From the NCBI GenBank assembly GCA_009667805.1, contig CM019066.1, positions 119,179,690 through 119,243,689 of the forward strand: a DNA stretch of 64,000 nt, in the 5' to 3' direction. A model generated the notes under the pieces. The model saw only the letters and a list, made by a program, of their open reading frames with translations, made no database searches and had not been told where the DNA came from. A program made the translations under genes and the position numbers. This document shows positions 47,232 to 58,356 of the stretch, one piece after another (position 1 is the first letter of the stretch; each line of letters starts with the position of its first letter). The DNA comes from Leptobrachium leishanense (Eukaryota > Chordata > Amphibia > Anura > Megophryidae).

Positions 47232-47433
47232 CAGGGTTATTCAGAGAGCGTGAAAAGCAGGAGAATGACTGGAGAATGACTGGAGAATGGAAAATTCTAG
47301 GTCAAAATAGCCAAACCAGAAAAATTCTCCCTTTCATCTCACTTTCCAAATCGGCTATTTTGACCTAGAATTTTTCATTCTCCAGTTATTCTACAGTCAT
47401 TCTCCTGCTTTTCACGCTCTCTGAATAACCCTG
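47232..47433. mobile_element. 202-bp palindromic MITE
   Basis: Near-perfect arms starting CAGGGTTATTCAGAGAGCG, with TAT at both edges (47229-47231, 47434-47436). Each arm has a small internal duplication of GACTGGAGAAT or its complement. Confidence 0.95.
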
Positions 47434-47585
47434 TATGCCTATAGAAAAATGGATATGTATCTGGTCCTGCTTTCACCATGACTACAGAAGGAACATAAAA
47501 TGTTCCGGCCCTTCACAAAAGTGAAATTCAAAGAGAGACAGAAGAAGTTGCACAGTAAAGCTTATATCCCTGTTTAGATGTTAGT

Positions 47586-48052
47586 TTATTTATAAAGTAT
47601 TTTACCAGGAGGGATACATTGAGATTTCCCTCATTTTCAAGTATGTCCTGGGTTCGAGAACATGGAATTGTTACAGTTGTTACAGAAATACAAAGTAATA
47701 AAATGCAAGATATTAAAAAAACTCACAAATAAACAGACTAACAGAAAATAAATATGTAGGAAATAGTCATTATGTTACATGTTTACATGTGTACATTCTG
47801 TATCGAGGTATGTTAATAGAGATCTCTTAAGTGACTTTAGACTGGGGGAAGATTTGATGGCGTCTGGGAGGTTATTCCATAATTGTGGTGCTCTGTAGGA
47901 AAAGGAAATTCGAGCCACTTTCTTTTTGTATTGTGGTATTGCAAGTAAGGTGCCGGTCCTGGATCGGAGGTTATAGGATGAGGGAACTGCTGGGGGAAGC
48001 AGTCTATTCAGGTAGGGTGGTAGCTTCCCAGAAAAGCTCTTAAACACCAGGG
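47586..48052 (-). pseudogene. Rex1-like LINE 3' end
   Basis: The minus strand gives an open C-terminal frame, KSFSGKLPPYLNRLLPP ... YRAPQLWNNLPDAIKSS, then the full 3' UTR and an AAATAAAC tail at 47586. 5'-truncated at CTGGTGTTTAAG. It is the best-preserved copy of this domain in the window. Confidence 0.9.
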
Positions 48053-48359
48053 GCTATATTACAACTTACCCAGAGCTATTGTAAACTTACCAGAGCCATT
48101 ATAGCCTATGGAGCTGTTACGTTAACAACAGCTCTGGTTATGTGACGGTGGGCTCAGTTATATACACCTCACATTACTGTATCACAGAGCTCCACAGAAA
48201 TAAAATTCTAATGTACGGTGTGTATGAGTGTTTGAATTTTATTGCTGTGGTGCACTGTGATAAGCTCATACACACTGCATGTTTTTTTTGGGGGGGGCAG
48301 CATTTCATCCTTCGCTCCAGGCAGCACAATGTCTTGGGCCGGCCCTGGTGCTTAGAGAA
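48053..48359. repeat. Repeat cassette fragment
   Basis: Contains a palindrome around ACAGCTCTGGTTA (48068-48142, related to 57768-57842), minisatellite units (48175-48275), and a hAT-like end GGGCCGGCCCTG near 48348. Confidence 0.55.
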
Positions 48360-49177
48360 TAACCTCAACATATGCAGTGGGATATTTAATTAATATGAAT
48401 ATAATACTTTTTATAAATTAACAAATAACCCAATAGAAGCCTCTCTTATGCATCCCCACCCAACCCTTCCCTGTCTTTATATATAACAAAATGCAGTATG
48501 GAGTTATTGGTGTCATGTCAGTTCATGAGAGTGAAAGGAAGAACATTTTTAGGTTGAACTCCGTAGTATGTAAGGGAGTCACATGCTGCTTGATCAGCTG
48601 TGCAAGACAAACGATGTAGCTAAAATTATTTTTGTCACATGAGAAGAAAGATCATTTATTTCATTTCATACAGTACATGTAGACTTTTAAAAACATGTCA
48701 AAATGTTTTAAATATATAAATATTACCTTTTTTAACTCTTCACTTCATGGTAAATTCTTATTATTTAGCTACGTCTTATTTTCTATTTGCTCATAAGTCC
48801 TGCAGCAAAGTTATCTCAGAATATTAGATTCTAAATGCCATGGCATTTTAAGAGTACTCCATGTACATAGGATTTGAAACCAATACAAATCGGTTGGTTT
48901 GTATTTATCCTTTTCTGGTATTTACTGAAGGTGGTGTCAGTGCAGAAAAATAAGCCAGTTTTTGTTGTTTCAGTAATATACACAAATAATATCTAGGATG
49001 CTAAAGAAATTCTCTGGGGTTAGCACAGGAGAGGAGGAACTAGAAGGGTTAAACATTAATCTGTCCTTAACCTCCTCCCATTTTAACCCCCCAATCTAAT
49101 GCACAGCTCTCTCATTACTGGTCTGGACCTAAGATGCTGCTACTTCCATGACCATGACCATGGGCAGGCAGCTAAAC
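48360..49177. other. Unassigned sequence
   Basis: No gene or element recognised. Confidence 0.5.
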
Positions 49178-49788
49178 CAGTGGCTTTTAATGCAGAATGC
49201 ATGGAAAACCATTGGTGATAGTTAGGTCCTGGAGGTCCTGAGCTCAATGATCATTTTATGAGCAGGATTAAGCCCCTGATTCAGCCCTTTGAGAATCTTC
49301 CAGGAGCAAAAGAGAGATACAAAGACTCTCAGACCACTGTGACGTCTCAAATACCATTGAGTGGTCACCGTGCAGAAGGTGTGCCCTGAAACATTATATT
49401 ATCCAAAGCTAACTAGACGGAGAACAGAATTTGCTGCTTGGCTTGGAATAGGACCAGGGATGACACCAATTACAAGGGAGGCCATTACACCTCAGTGTCT
49501 TAGGCTCCTGTACAATACTGAAAGAAGGCCTGCTATAAGTGAACTCCTATGTAAAGTGAAGTCAGCGATGCATCTGCTCACATTTTACAGTTAATCCATT
49601 CATCTCATGCCTGGAAGGTCATTGCTGCTTCAAATTAACTGTGGGGGTTAATTGCATATTTTCAAAATCCATTTGTGATAATGAATGGATTCTGATTGGT
49701 GGAGACACTTAAATGACTGTCCTCAAGTGCATCTACCAGGTCAGATTTTAAGGATTACCTTGTGAAAATGCAGGGTTGGGTACCACTG
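49178..49788. mobile_element. Probable old hAT element
   Basis: Ends CAGTGGCTTTTAATGCAG and CAGGGTTGGGTACCACTG are imperfect inverted repeats. The phrase GTCAGATTTTAAGGATTACC is typical of widespread old hAT MITEs (recalled). No clear 8-bp duplication survives. Confidence 0.45.
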
Positions 49789-51707
49789 ATTTAGAGTATT
49801 GGACATTTACAGTAAGGAACTGGATATATATATTTTCTAATTCTCCTTTTTGTATCATCTAGAATTAACCTTCAAGATAATAGATAAAAAATGTTAAATG
49901 GCCTATGCAGGCTAGACAAAGAGCCCACTTTGAAGAACATTACCCAAAACATCTCATGTAAAATAATTCTTAGTTATTCTTCAATGACCCAACGTGAGAA
50001 CCCCCAATGGAAATGTTATTCTAAAAAAAGAAAATAGATGGATTATGGGTAGTTTAGCTACAGTAGCATTGCAAATACCAAAACGACTTCTGCAACATGA
50101 ATAGGTAATTATGGATAGAGGTCATCTATTTTTGTCTTTATGCACAAAGTTCCTTATAGCTGCAGCAACTGTACCTAGGGTACCAGACTGGTGATTTTGT
50201 CGTACTATGTGTGATCTCTTGTTGGCCACGTCTTTTAAACAGCCATGTTTGCTAATTTTCTGGGTGTGAACCTGAAACATTGGGGTATATTGCTTATTTT
50301 ATTGATGTGCTGTGCATAACTCAATGTTAATTTATTTTGGTGATGAAATTATAGTTTATGACAATCATTATGTTCTGATGAATTTGTTAAAAGAAACTTT
50401 TCCCAGGTGCTATATTAAATATATTGGTATCCTGGTGTGATCTCATGTAAGTGGATACGTTGAGAGATTCCAGCTCAAAACAACATCCAGAGAGAATTCT
50501 TTTTTCCCACGGGAGCATTCCAAGGACACCTATTCTCCCAGTGATGTCATGAGTTTTTAACCAACTGGAATCCATTCCACCAATTTCATATATACCTTTA
50601 CTAGTTTTTTTAGGACATTATATTTTCCGTGTTTTTTCTGCTAAATTAAATATACTGGTGGGTACTCCTTGCCGAGTTCTGAAATCCAGAAATCTCAGAA
50701 AACTAGTTATCTGGTCATCATTTTTACTCACCACCCTTCTGCTGCTGACTGGTCTTTTTTCCCTGTATTGCTTCTTCATGGGCTGCAGCACCGTCAAGGG
50801 ACATGCAATCCAGCTTCAGCATTTGACATGCTGCACAGGGCCAGAAAGACACTTATTGGCGCTGCACAGTATGTCACTCAGAAATGCTGCACAGAACCTC
50901 CCAGCTTGAATATTGCTGGTGCAGAATGTGTATATTGCGGCTCTCCTGCCACGATCACCCTCCCCTCTGGAATCCTGACTATATTCTGAAAACAAAAAAC
51001 AACTCCAAAATGCTTGGAGTCTGAGAAATCTGGAGAAGGGGTGCACCACTAGTATGATAATAGCTCCGTTGGGCAGGTCATATCGTCATCTTTCATAGCC
51101 CAGAGTAAGAAGCTTCTTATTGGCTGAGATAATTCTGGTCTGTACAAAGCTCTCTGTTAATGCTACAAAGTCATTGGATTTATGTAAAAAGTATAGGCGT
51201 CTAAAATTAGTATACATTACTTGCAATTTATTTTATTTTTTATAATCATTCTCTTTAGCGGTTAGAGGGTTACTTAAAAGTGAAACCTATAAAAAAAGGA
51301 GTATTGCCATTTACGAAAAGAAAAATATTTTTCAAAATTGACAACTGAATACTGTTCATTCTTTAACAACTTCAAGTGCGTACTGACGACCAGAAAACGT
51401 TGTTCTTGCAAAGAAGATATAATATTCAGTAAACATAAAAACCGTTATCATGGAAAACAGACTCCCGAAGCACATGTGCAAATTGTTTTGTAATTTGAAA
51501 CTATGTTTGCTTTAATTTAGAACAGCTGCAGCTTTTGACACCATTTGTTGACGTTCTTGCAGGAGATGGACATATAAAGAAAAATCTATCAAGGACACAA
51601 GGTGTTAAGAGTATCTCCTGCTGTCACCTAATGTCCCCTTGAGTCTACAAGCAAGCAACAGTATAACATTCCTTTTCAGCTCAAGCACACACAGTTAAAA
51701 CACTTAC
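49789..51707 (-). other. BCHE: Proximal part of BCHE intron 2, no element recognised
   Basis: This sequence follows the exon 2 donor in the direction of transcription. I looked for the short next exon, which should encode the peptide that follows the split Gly, and did not find it. No transposon ends were recognised. Confidence 0.5.
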
Positions 51708-53254
51708 CCTGTTTTAGCAAAGTTTGCCCAGTATCTCATTACAGTTCTACTGAGGGTTTCTTCTGCCTTCGTATAATTGAGCCTCCTATACATCGGGAAA
51801 CCAAACACAAATTCTATTTCATATCCATGAACAACTCCCATCCAGCTGGGCCATGCCAGTTTAGATGATCTGTGGTTAAAGGAGTATACGTAAGCGTTGT
51901 TTCCAAGCTCTGTACTCCTTTTTGTGAACTCCAGCAATGGACAAATGAAATTATAATCACCAACAAGCTCATTCACCGAGTCTCGATTGCGGACAGGATT
52001 CTGTTCATCCTCCCAGTTTGTGTAATGAAAAAGGATAGAGTCAAGAGCGAGTTCCTTTGCCCCGCTAAATACCATTTTTATACTCTCCTGAAATTGGGTC
52101 TTGTTTATAAAACTTTCGTGATCTTTGCTAAATCCAGGCACTTGATATACCAAAAAGTATGAACCCTCATCTTTATTGACACCAGTTAATATCTGTGTGT
52201 TTTTTTTCAGTTGCCCAAGTTCTAGTAAAATTTCAGGTTTCTCCATGAGAAAATCTCCATCAACCCATGGACGGAAACTTAATTCTATTAAAGATGATTT
52301 GTGTGTTAGAACTGAAACAGCTTTTTCAACTATTTCCTGGGGAGTCTTGCTCCGAAGACACGCAATGATTTCGGTTTCATTCCTGGAAGAGCAGCTCAGG
52401 AGATTAGCCAAGGTCAGAGCTCTGGTCGTCGCCTCATTTTTAGTTGTTGCTGCCCACGGTGCATTTGCACTTCCACTCTGCATTATGGCTCTTGTAAAAA
52501 AAGGGTGACTTTTAGGAGAAAGCAAATGATAACTCACCGAGGCTCCACCAGCACTTTCTCCAAAAATAGTTATGCTCTTTGGGTTCCCACCAAATGCCGC
52601 TATATTTTCATAGATCCATTGTAGAGCTAATCTCTGGTCAAAGAGGCCCATGTTCCCAGGAGCTTCAGGGTTATCAGGGAATGCCAGAAATCCAAGTGCC
52701 CCAACTCTATAGTTGAATGATACTACAATAACTCTTTCGGTTCTAGCCAAAAATTTACCATCATATACATCCAAAGACGCTGTTCCGGTTTCAAAACCAC
52801 CACCGTAAATCCAAACCATAACACTTGCATTTTTTGGCTTTGGGGTAGGTATCCATATATTGAGGTATAGGCAGTCTTCACTTAAATCAGTATTTGGATT
52901 CCACATTTCTGCCCCAGAAAAACCAGGGAATGTTTGATCAACATATTGATAACACGAGTTCCCGTACATTGAAGCATTCAAAATTCCTGTCCAAGGTTTA
53001 GAGGGTTCCGATTTTTTAAACCTCATTGCTCCAACTGGAGGTTCTCCATATGGAATGCCAAGAAATGCTGTGATTATTCCAGAGAATACAGAAATCTCTA
53101 TACCTCTTATTTTTCCATACTTTGTATTTACAATGGGGTCATCATCATCGTCATCATCATCACAATAAGAGTTTATAAAGAATATGCAAGCTGCCGTAAA
53201 ACATATTGCAGGAATGTTCTTTCCTTGTATCAGATTGTGCCACATGCCTGATAA
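51708..53254 (-). CDS. BCHE: Butyrylcholinesterase-like, large coding exon (exon 2)
   Basis: This is a secreted serine hydrolase of the cholinesterase / alpha-beta hydrolase family, which hydrolyses choline esters. The exon starts after a pyrimidine-rich acceptor ending CAG at 53255 and ends at a GTAAGTG donor beginning at 51707, splitting a Gly codon in phase 2. The start chosen is ATG 53245-53243, the first after the acceptor; the joined upstream frame has a stop and no ATG. Residue numbers run from that Met: hydrophobic signal about 7-26, poly-Asp 29-36, choline-site Trp115 (EMWNPN), oxyanion glycines 148-150, nucleophile Ser231 (GESAG), Glu360 and His473 (VVHGYE). Cysteines are placed for the usual disulfides, and there are five or more N-glycosylation sequons. 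The encoded 513 residues match the usual large BCHE exon. The acyl pocket has Ile320 and Leu322, aliphatic as in BChE, rather than the two Phe of AChE. The C-terminal exons are not seen, so the gene is partial here. Confidence 0.95.
53138..53161 (-). repeat. BCHE: GAT/GAC trinucleotide tract coding eight Asp
   Basis: Eight consecutive Asp codons (three GAT, GAC, three GAT, GAC) lie just after the predicted signal peptide, at residues 29-36 of the cholinesterase. From memory, mammalian BChE has only a short acidic pair here, so this looks like trinucleotide repeat expansion at the mature N-terminus. Confidence 0.9.
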
Positions 53255-55409
53255 CTGAAGTAAATGAAAAAAAATAATGAGCATATATTCAGACATAACC
53301 ACAATACTTCTACACACAGATTTTTATGAAAATATATTACAATAACACTTTATAGGAACAAACAGAACACTAAACATAAATCCCAATCCAAATAACAAGG
53401 CTTTATTTCTGTAAGACATTATACATATTTTGGTTCTATGTTTAACTCTCCCTTTATTCATAACAAGTAAACAAAAAAAGTGATACGCATTCATGTCTAA
53501 TTACCTTGATTATTGAACTAATACTTAGCAATAATCAATGTATAATGACTATAAAAAACACAAGGACCACAATTAAAGCACTCGATTTTGTCGTAAACGA
53601 TGCAGCTATAATCCATTCATTAAACAATGAATTATGATCAATTAAATGCAACATTAGGTGAACAAATTCTTAAGCTGCTGCAAATTAGAAACTTTTTCTC
53701 CTAATTACAGCAGCCAAACATGCTTTTCTACAACTTCATCCTTAGTAAATGAACCCCTATGTGTTATCCAGTTATGACTATGCGTACTTTGCTGACCAAA
53801 AGTCTTATAAAATTAAAAAAAGTTCAATTTACGTGTAGTTTATTATTAATGATGTTTAATGCAATGAAATAATGCACGTGGTTTCAAAATATTTACAAAC
53901 AAAAGAGCAGTTTTACTAAATAATAACAACAGTTCACATCCGATACCGAAACCAGTTAAAGCAGTGGACATAAGTTACTTAAAATACGGCATTGTAAACA
54001 TTCCACATGCAATAAACGTAATAAAGAGAATCTTTTGTTTTATTAATACATTCTACAGAGCCTTGTTATAAATCGAAATTCCTTACTTGTGTAACTTAAA
54101 AGTTCTCCCTGTTTCTTTGAAAATACTTTCCTTCTTTTGAAGTTGTTTAGGAGAAAGGTTGAATGACTCCAAACCCATGGACATAAGTTAAAGCTTATAT
54201 TTACAAGATAGGAAGAATTGCTTTCATTTTGCCTATTGTATACAGCTGAAGTATGTGCTTTCTAGATGTCTAATGTTCACTACACAGCGGCGATACCCTC
54301 ATTTAACCTTTGCTTGTGCGTAACTGTCATTATTCTAATATTAGAAGTATTAAGTGCACTAATCTTATAACCAAACTGAATTTATCATTGGAATTTATCA
54401 TTATAAAAAATAAAAAATAAATAAAAAACCTTCAAGTATTAGCTGCAGTTATGGCAGGAATTTTAATGCTGGTATAAGGGATTTAAAAAGCATGAAACTT
54501 CTTTTAATGGAGAAATCTATTACAAAGCTTTATTTATTCAATGTTTTACTGCTTAAAACAGTAAATCTTTTGTTAGCTAGCGTGTGCATCTCCCCCAACA
54601 AGGACAGGGAGTGTTGTTTACACTTTTTCCAATATACCCATAATACTGCCAGTCTTCCCCTGTCGTTCTTATTTATTTCAGTTAATAAATTAATCTTTTT
54701 TTGGGACCGAGACAGTTATTAAGCAGACTTCTTGCACTCCTTGCTAATTAAGATTATTCATTTATTTATACCTGAATGGAAACTTCAATTTAAGCCAATA
54801 CAGAATTAACGTTATAATAAAATTAACGTAATATAACTATTTTTGTTTGAAGTCAGAGAAAACAATAGCATGGGGACAGATATTTTAGATTAATTTAACA
54901 AGGTGTTGGAAAATAAAAAGCCTTTGCCAAAATAAAATAAATCTGCACTCGCAGGCAAATTTTAAAACACATGAAGAAGAAAACTTTTAAATGCCTTAGT
55001 ACATGGTTTGAAACAAAACACTTGACTCAAAGTGATACTTCGACTGTTGTTGGAAAAATATGTATCACAGCATTTCCTTAATTCACACATACAAGCAGGA
55101 CATATGTTTCTAATAAACAAATAGAAAGTAGTCCTTTTGCAAAGTTCATTACCAAAATTAACTATTGGAAAAAGCACATCCTGGAAATTACACAGTTAAA
55201 AACTCACTCACATAGGATATTATTTTTTTTTCCAAAAAGTACAAATTGCAGCGCTTACTTCACAGTTAAGTCAAAGAAAAGCACTTTGCTTCATAAACAA
55301 AAGAAGTCTTTTTTATTCCTCTCTTCTACGCAGTTTTCAAAGGAGGGGCATTTGATTTCTTCTGTTCTAGTCGTTCATTCCCATCTTAAAAAATACTAGA
55401 AACACTTAC
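53255..55409 (-). other. BCHE: BCHE intron 1
   Basis: This 2155-bp, AT-rich interval is bounded by a GTAAGTG donor and a TTTACTTCAG acceptor on the minus strand. I see no mobile element or conserved block in it, which makes it unusually clean for this window. Confidence 0.55.
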
Positions 55410-55640
55410 CTGTGATGATGTTGCAAAGTTTTGAATAGGGATGGTCTCTCGTAGTTCAGTGACCAGTCCTATTTCTGCTGCTTCAGTTCTGTAAATTGGA
55501 TAGTACTGACATTAATAGAAACTGCCTCGGAATTAAAGCTCGCGAGACTTGGCAGAAGCAATATGATCTGGAAGCAGAGGATCTTTACCATCTGACATCT
55601 GTTCTATGCATAAAAAGTTGATTCAAAGTTGTGCTTTTAA
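55410..55640 (-). other. BCHE: Probable 5' untranslated exon 1 of BCHE
   Basis: Read on the minus strand, the sequence ends CATCATCACAG followed by GTAAGTG from 55409, a near-consensus donor 2.2 kb upstream of the exon 2 acceptor. A non-coding first exon followed by one large coding exon is the known BCHE layout. The frame that would join the exon 2 ATG has a TAA in this exon and no ATG, which supports a non-coding role. The 5' edge at 55640 is a guess; no TATA box or transcription start could be placed. Confidence 0.55.
55469..55591 (-). CDS. Upstream ORF in exon 1 with a signal-like start
   Basis: A 40-codon ORF starts at ATG 55591 and stops at TAG 55469, wholly inside the probable exon 1. 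Its first half, beginning MVKILCFQIILLLPSLAS, resembles a secretory signal peptide. It is not in frame with the cholinesterase. A shorter overlapping ORF starts 9 bases upstream. Either could act as a regulatory uORF if transcription starts upstream of 55600. Chance is also possible, and I recognise no homologue. Confidence 0.3.
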   Translation of the reverse strand: MVKILCFQIILLLPSLASFNSEAVSINVSTIQFTELKQQK

Positions 55641-56255
55641 CTGTTTGTGTAACAGAAGGATGCACAGGTGGTTGCAATTAAGACAGAACTGTCAGAGGCA
55701 GAGAACAGTCATATCAGCTCTTCCCTTGTTAGCTGTAGATGATACATTTCTTTCTGAAAAAACCTTGTAAGCATTAAAAACAAAAAAGATCAACACTGAA
55801 GCCAATTTCACAGTCAGGGGCGGCTCCAGTGTTTACGTGGCCATTTGTTTTCACCTTTTTTTATAAACCATTTTTTAATACTAATTTCATCAAACTAATA
55901 TTACGTTTTTATGTATATTCATTGATTGTTTAGGCAGAGTATAACCTTCCCGCCGTCGTATAATACATATTGAGGGCTGATGACCTTCTTCTGTTGGCAA
56001 TACTCCCTTTCACAGGTATTCCATCACAGGCTTCTATTTAAACTTCCAACTGCAGCAAACTCCAGGAAAGAATGTGTTCCCAGTATGTGTTATTCCATAA
56101 AAAGGAATACAATGTAATCATAGTTATTATTGGTTCAGTTTCCAAATAAAAGTGATTACACTTTATGCTATTTATTTATTTTTCTCCTTGTACACATTCT
56201 CTTGAGCTAAGAAGTATTTTATGCTGCTTAGATTAAGCTAGGTTAAATTTAAATA
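55641..56255. other. Region upstream of BCHE, no element defined
   Basis: May hold the promoter of BCHE, but no motif is convincing. A lone hAT-like end CAGGGGCGGCTCCAG lies at 55815. Confidence 0.4.
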
Positions 56256-56263
56256 CTCTAGAG

Positions 56264-57731
56264 CAGTGGTTCTCAACCCATGGTATGTGTACCACAAGCA
56301 GGGGGTACGCCTAAGGATGGACTGACAGACCCAGGCATAGCAGGGGGCCTGGCCGGGGCTTTGCTTTCCATTAGCCCCCCCTTGTGGTCCAAAACCAGAC
56401 TGGCCCACTGGTGCCGTGGTATCTGAGGGGTGGGGCCGGCTGTTCCGTGACCTGCGAGCTGCCGCCAGCATTAACGCTTGCGTGTGGGGCTTGGACTCTC
56501 AGCGCAATCCTGCAAGATTATGTAAGGATGTGTGTAACATCTCAAGGGATCGCGGCCGAGAGCCACACTCAAGTGCTAATGCTGTGGGTCCACAGACCAC
56601 ACGATTAAGGCTGGCATCAGACGAGCGCACTATGTGCGCCCGTACTGACGTGCTTACCGGCGTCTGTCGCAGTGTTGGGATGCTGCAACGGGGCTGGTCA
56701 CACGCTTGTGAACGCTTGTGTGTGCGCACATGAAATGCACACGCAACAAGCGTCCGTTCTCAAAGCCTCCCCGTCGATGCGCTAGGACACATAGGAGGAT
56801 CGCGCTTTACAGCGCTGAGCGCATGGAGTACGCTCAGTGAGATGGCCAGATGGACGTCGAGTGGAAGGAACGTTCACACTCACGGACGTTCCTTCCGCTC
56901 CCCAAAAACGCTGGTCTGACACTAGCCTAATGGCGCCTGAAAAAGGAAAGAGTCACAGTCATTAAAATTTATCTGCTATAATTTATAAAACAGGAGGAAA
57001 AGATGAAAAAAATGAAATAGGGGAGGAAATTAGGAAAAAACATAAAACTGGGGATGAAAAGAGGGAAAAAAATAAAATGGAGGAAATAACATAATAAAAA
57101 GGGGAGGAAATGAGGGGAAAAAATAATGAAATAGGGGGAAAAAATGAGGAAATAATTATTACATACAGCACATTACTGTGAGATTTATTGCTGTGGAGCT
57201 CTGTGATACGCTCATACACACTGCACATTACGGTGAGTTTTATTGCTGTGGAGCTCTGTGACATGCTCATACACACTGCACATTACTGTGAGTTTTATTG
57301 CTGCGTAGCTCTGTGATACGCTCATACAGACCGCACATTACTGTGAGTTTTATTGCTGTGGAGCTCTGTGATACGCTCATACAGTTAGTTTTATACTATT
57401 CCGCCACCATCTCTGTTGCTCCTAACCAAACACTTGTGACTATGGGCTGCTGTGACATCTTGAATTGTGCTTTCTTATATTATATTTAGTATCCTTAGTC
57501 AATATTACACACACACACACACACAAATCAACAAATATACTGATATTACACACACAAATCAACACATACTGATATTACACACAGAAACCATCAGAAGTAC
57601 ATACTGACATTACACATACACAGAAACCATCACACCCAACCAATAGAAATTACTTTCTCAAGACAGGGGGTACTTAGGAATTTTGTTTAGACCTGCAGGG
57701 TTACTTCTCCATAAGAAGTTGAGAAACACTG
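56264..57731. mobile_element. 1.5-kb hAT element, composite
   Basis: Ends CAGTGGTTCTCAACCCATG and AGTTGAGAAACACTG; flanks CTCTAGAG and CTCTAGAC agree at 7 of 8 bases (56256-56263, 57732-57739). The terminal repeat is of Charlie/Buster type (recalled). It contains a TAA MITE (56607-56930), a polypurine tract (56985-57150), the GAGCTCTGTGATACGC minisatellite (57150-57395) and a CA run near 57507. Confidence 0.85.
56607..56930. mobile_element. MITE with GGCTGGCATCAGACGA ends
   Basis: Ends GGCTGGCATCAGACGA and GGTCTGACACTAGCC, TAA on both sides. Interior has GTGCGC and ACGTTCC words. Confidence 0.8.
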
Positions 57732-57739
57732 CTCTAGAC

Positions 57740-58309
57740 GGCTCTATTCCAAAGTTGGTGCTGACTTAAACAGAGCTGTTGTAATCTTACCAGAGCCATT
57801 ATAATCTACGGAGTTGTTAAGTTTACAACAGCTCTGGTTAAATTAGCATAGTACCAAATTTGGAATATTGCTTTCTGTTTGACTCCAGAAGGGAAGTATT
57901 AACCAACAGGCCCTAGTGTTTTGTTCCAATGTATGCAGGTGAACATTTGTATATGTGTGCCGAAGGCCGGATTTACACTCTATGAGCAGAGAACTCAGGA
58001 GTGACACATCCACAAGAGTAAAAAAAAGTGAGTGAAATATTTTTAGTGTGCAACACAGTGCACATATGACACACAGGGTAGGTGCTCTCAACATTTCTAT
58101 GCCTACAGGCTCTTGAGATATAAATCAAGCCCTAAACACAGATACGTACATCCTGCATACACAAGCTTCCTCCACGGTTGAACTCAGAAATCCCACAAAA
58201 TCTAATATTTTTACATCCGCCCGCGTCTTGTCTCAAATACCACTACTGAGTAGCTCATCTATCTGTAACTAAAGTGGTTCAATAATTTAGACTTAGACTA
58301 GTAGTTATA
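57740..58309. other. Unassigned, with a short palindrome
   Basis: A palindrome of about 75 bp around AACAGAGCTGTTGTAATC lies at 57768-57842; the rest is unrecognised. Confidence 0.45.
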
Positions 58310-58356
58310 CACTCCCGGAAGTGGGTGACATCTTGGATGTCAGCCAAGCCTCCGGG

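Noticed and set aside
49361..49594. 77-codon open frame with protein-like composition
   Set aside because: It sits within a probable old hAT element; no family recognised and no splice or start context.
52176..52508. Plus-strand open frames antisense to the cholinesterase exon
   Set aside because: Shadows of the real minus-strand coding exon.
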